Source: Aricia agestis (lineage: Eukaryota > Arthropoda > Insecta > Lepidoptera > Lycaenidae). Taken from it: a stretch of 64,000 bases of DNA. The stretch spans positions 21,559,980-21,623,979 of the forward strand of contig NC_056407.1 in assembly GCF_905147365.1 (NCBI RefSeq). Direction: 5' to 3'. Below, in pieces: positions 63,285 through 64,000 of this stretch; the stretch's first letter is position 1; the number at the start of each line of letters is the position of its first letter. A model generated the notes under the pieces. That model made no database searches. It was not told where the DNA came from and was given only the letters and a program-made list of their open reading frames with translations. The position numbers and the translations under genes are program-made.

Positions 63285-64000
63285 TTCAGGAGTTCTGTTC
63301 AGTGCCTTTGGACCAAGAGACACCTTCGTATGAACTTTCTCTTATTCGTAACATATGTTTAAGTTGCTAGAAACAACATTTTAACCACTATGAGTCTTTT
63401 GTTAAATTTCAAGGATTTCCCTCGATTGCTCATTGATCCCATCATCAGCTCACCACTTCTGTAATTATTATACAAAATCAAGATTATTCCTATACAACAA
63501 CACAAGAATTTTGAAAATCGGTCCATAAACAGCGAAATAATCATCAAAAAATCTGCTTCGATGCAAAATATCACGAAAAGCATCAATAATTGGGTCAAAA
63601 TGTGATGACCCATGGCATAATTATGATTGTGATGATGATGATCAATTAAATTGATGTGTTGGTTTATGCTATCAGTTGTTTAAACAACGCCGAAATCCCC
63701 GAACCTGTATCTATAAAGATTCAAAAGTTCTGTTGGGTACCTTCGGATCCAGGGTATAACCTGGTGCGAAATCTTACTTTTTGGTAGCATTTACCTCGAA
63801 TGCTTCAGAAAAAATTCAGGAGTTCTGTTCAGTGCCTTTGGACCAAGAAATACCTTCGTATGAACTATTTCTTATTCGTAACATATGTTTAAGTTACTAG
63901 AAACAACATTTTGACCACTATGAGTCTTTTGATAAATTTCAAGGATTTCTTTCGATTGCTCATAGATCCCATCAGCAGCTTACCACTTTCTTAATTATTA
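63285..64000 (-). repeat. 530-bp tandem repeat running off the window end
   Basis: TTCAGGAGTTCTGTTCAGTG occurs at 63285 and 63815, and what follows matches for the available 180 bp (TTGGACCAAGA, TTCGTATGAACT, ATTGCTCATNGATCCCATC). Motifs such as ACAACGCCGAAATCCCCGAA relate it to the family C-type repeat at 33950. Confidence 0.75.

Overview
This is a eukaryotic, AT-rich, gene-poor and transposon-dense window, most probably from a butterfly or moth (Lepidoptera). The signs are dozens of Helitron-like repeats with a 5'-TC, a (GTCT)n microsatellite and a 3' hairpin followed by CTAG; the lepidopteran GGCCGGCAACGC SINE-like repeat and the GGTTCCGTA...TTGGCC repeat; a tRNA-headed SINE; and insect-type spliced exons. 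There are no operons, ribosome binding sites or CRISPR arrays. Most open reading frames of 60-130 codons are chance frames in repeats, such as SVCLSVC strings from (GTCT)n.

Host coding sequence: only two stretches look like host exons, both on the minus strand. They are at 17796-17934 and 52176-52305. Each begins with an ATG in good context, encodes 43-46 residues ending in a pattern like the first strand of an ABCG-type nucleotide-binding domain, and stops at a GT donor in phase 1 at the equivalent residue. I saw no downstream ABC exon (Walker A, signature) in the window. The simplest reading is either two alternative first exons of one ABCG gene, or first exons of neighbouring paralogues, with most of the window being repeat-filled intron.

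Layout. 1-17.7 kb: hAT ends, several TIR MITEs, a composite Helitron (3605-4824), a hAT element with 8-bp duplication (10054-11333) and SINE-like copies. 17.8 kb: exon A. 18-24.5 kb: a tRNA-like SINE remnant, a small hAT, LINE fragments, a mariner broken by a LINE piece and by a 750-bp TIR element, and a repeat carrying a 111-bp retro-insertion. 24.5-28.2 kb: a 1.7-kb composite Helitron and a CCCAGGTAGC TIR element. 28.8-35.8 kb: a GGTTCCGTA repeat split by a decayed DIRS-type retrotransposon (inverted terminal repeats, Gag, RT, RNase H), itself hit by other repeats. 35.9-39.6 kb: a hAT with nested MITEs, a piggyBac-type element with TTAA duplications, a tRNA SINE. 39.6-42.6 kb: an inverted copy of the composite Helitron with extra tandem 5' units. 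42.7-47.3 kb: a LINE ORF2 tail, a second piggyBac copy interrupted by a foldback element and by a Helitron. 47.6-50.9 kb: SINE, MITEs, a hAT inside another TIR element. 52.2 kb: exon B. 52.5-54.2 kb: a GGTTCCGTA-class repeat and a solo LTR. 54.5-64 kb: nested Helitrons, a long (TA)n, a SINE-like copy, and a Helitron region containing a nearly perfect 1273-bp tandem duplication.

No complete autonomous element and no complete host gene is present. The most informative content is the pair of ABCG-like first exons, the DIRS element, the composite double-3'-end Helitron, and several insertions for which the window itself holds unoccupied related copies that prove the boundaries. Family names are from recognition only; no database search was possible.
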